From the NCBI RefSeq assembly GCF_000003815.2, contig NC_049986.1, forward strand, positions 10,402,369 to 10,466,368: a stretch of 64,000 nucleotides of DNA, read 5' to 3'. Position numbers and translations under genes: made by a program. The first letter of the stretch is position 1; each line of letters starts with the position of its first letter. Source of the DNA: Branchiostoma floridae (taxonomy: Eukaryota; Chordata; Leptocardii; Amphioxiformes; Branchiostomatidae). The notes under the pieces are model-generated. The model was not told the origin of the DNA, ran no database searches, and was given only the letters and a program-made list of their open reading frames with translations. Positions 63,871 through 64,000 of this stretch are shown piece after piece.

Positions 63871-64000
63871 TCATACGGGTGAAAAACATTTATTTTTTCT
63901 TCTTGAACCAATCCGAAAAAAAAACAGACCTGAAAAACAACAATAGAGGAACAGGTTTCGCCAATTACAAAATGGACACTCTATGTCGGCAGCCATTTGG

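Overview
This is a window of an animal nuclear genome with spliced genes, conserved GT-AG introns (plus one GC-AG), CpG-rich promoters, long introns full of degenerate repeats, and three assembly gaps (40571-40749, 42354-43167, 47391-48117). Gene content and repeat style suggest a lancelet (Branchiostoma) or another invertebrate deuterostome. That attribution is inference, because no species-specific sequence could be searched.

Layout. (1) 1-6500: first coding exon of a uridine-cytidine kinase (UCK1/2 type, minus strand) and the complete TMCO1 gene (plus strand) lie head to head around a ~510 bp shared promoter, the same arrangement as human UCK2/TMCO1. (2) 7080-15500: a four-exon DAXX histone-chaperone gene with a CRE at its start; intron 1 is filled with repeats. 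(3) 15500-28000: intergenic repeats only (MITEs, a tRNA-derived SINE, a 671 bp tandem duplication, a 42 bp minisatellite, a pogo-like element, a dispersed family carrying a CTCF-like word). (4) 28074-57546: one 14-exon gene, assembled here by phase-consistent splicing, for a ~1058-residue protein. It joins a ubiquitin-like N-terminus, a class-3 lipase with a recognisable Ser-Asp-His triad, a glycine-zipper hydrophobic segment and a dynamin/IRG-like P-loop GTPase. Its introns hold a putative split-direct-repeat retroelement, several minisatellites, inverted repeats and a decayed non-LTR retrotransposon. (5) 58000-64000: LINE fragments, a small VOPP1/Shisa-like membrane protein on the minus strand (59797-62377), and a ~450 bp palindrome.

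How the genes relate. UCK2 and TMCO1 (human 1q24) and DAXX (human 6p21.3) lie in two of the four human MHC paralogous regions, so their tight linkage here looks like ancestral proto-MHC linkage. The lipase-GTPase gene is the strongest candidate for an undescribed system: a membrane-lipid hydrolase and a membrane-remodelling-type GTPase in one polypeptide, possibly in cell-autonomous defence (inference). A second theme is non-coding: a repeat signature of two inverted octamers (ATGCAAAT, 9 bp, ATTTGCAT) occurs at least 17 times with identical spacing across the window.
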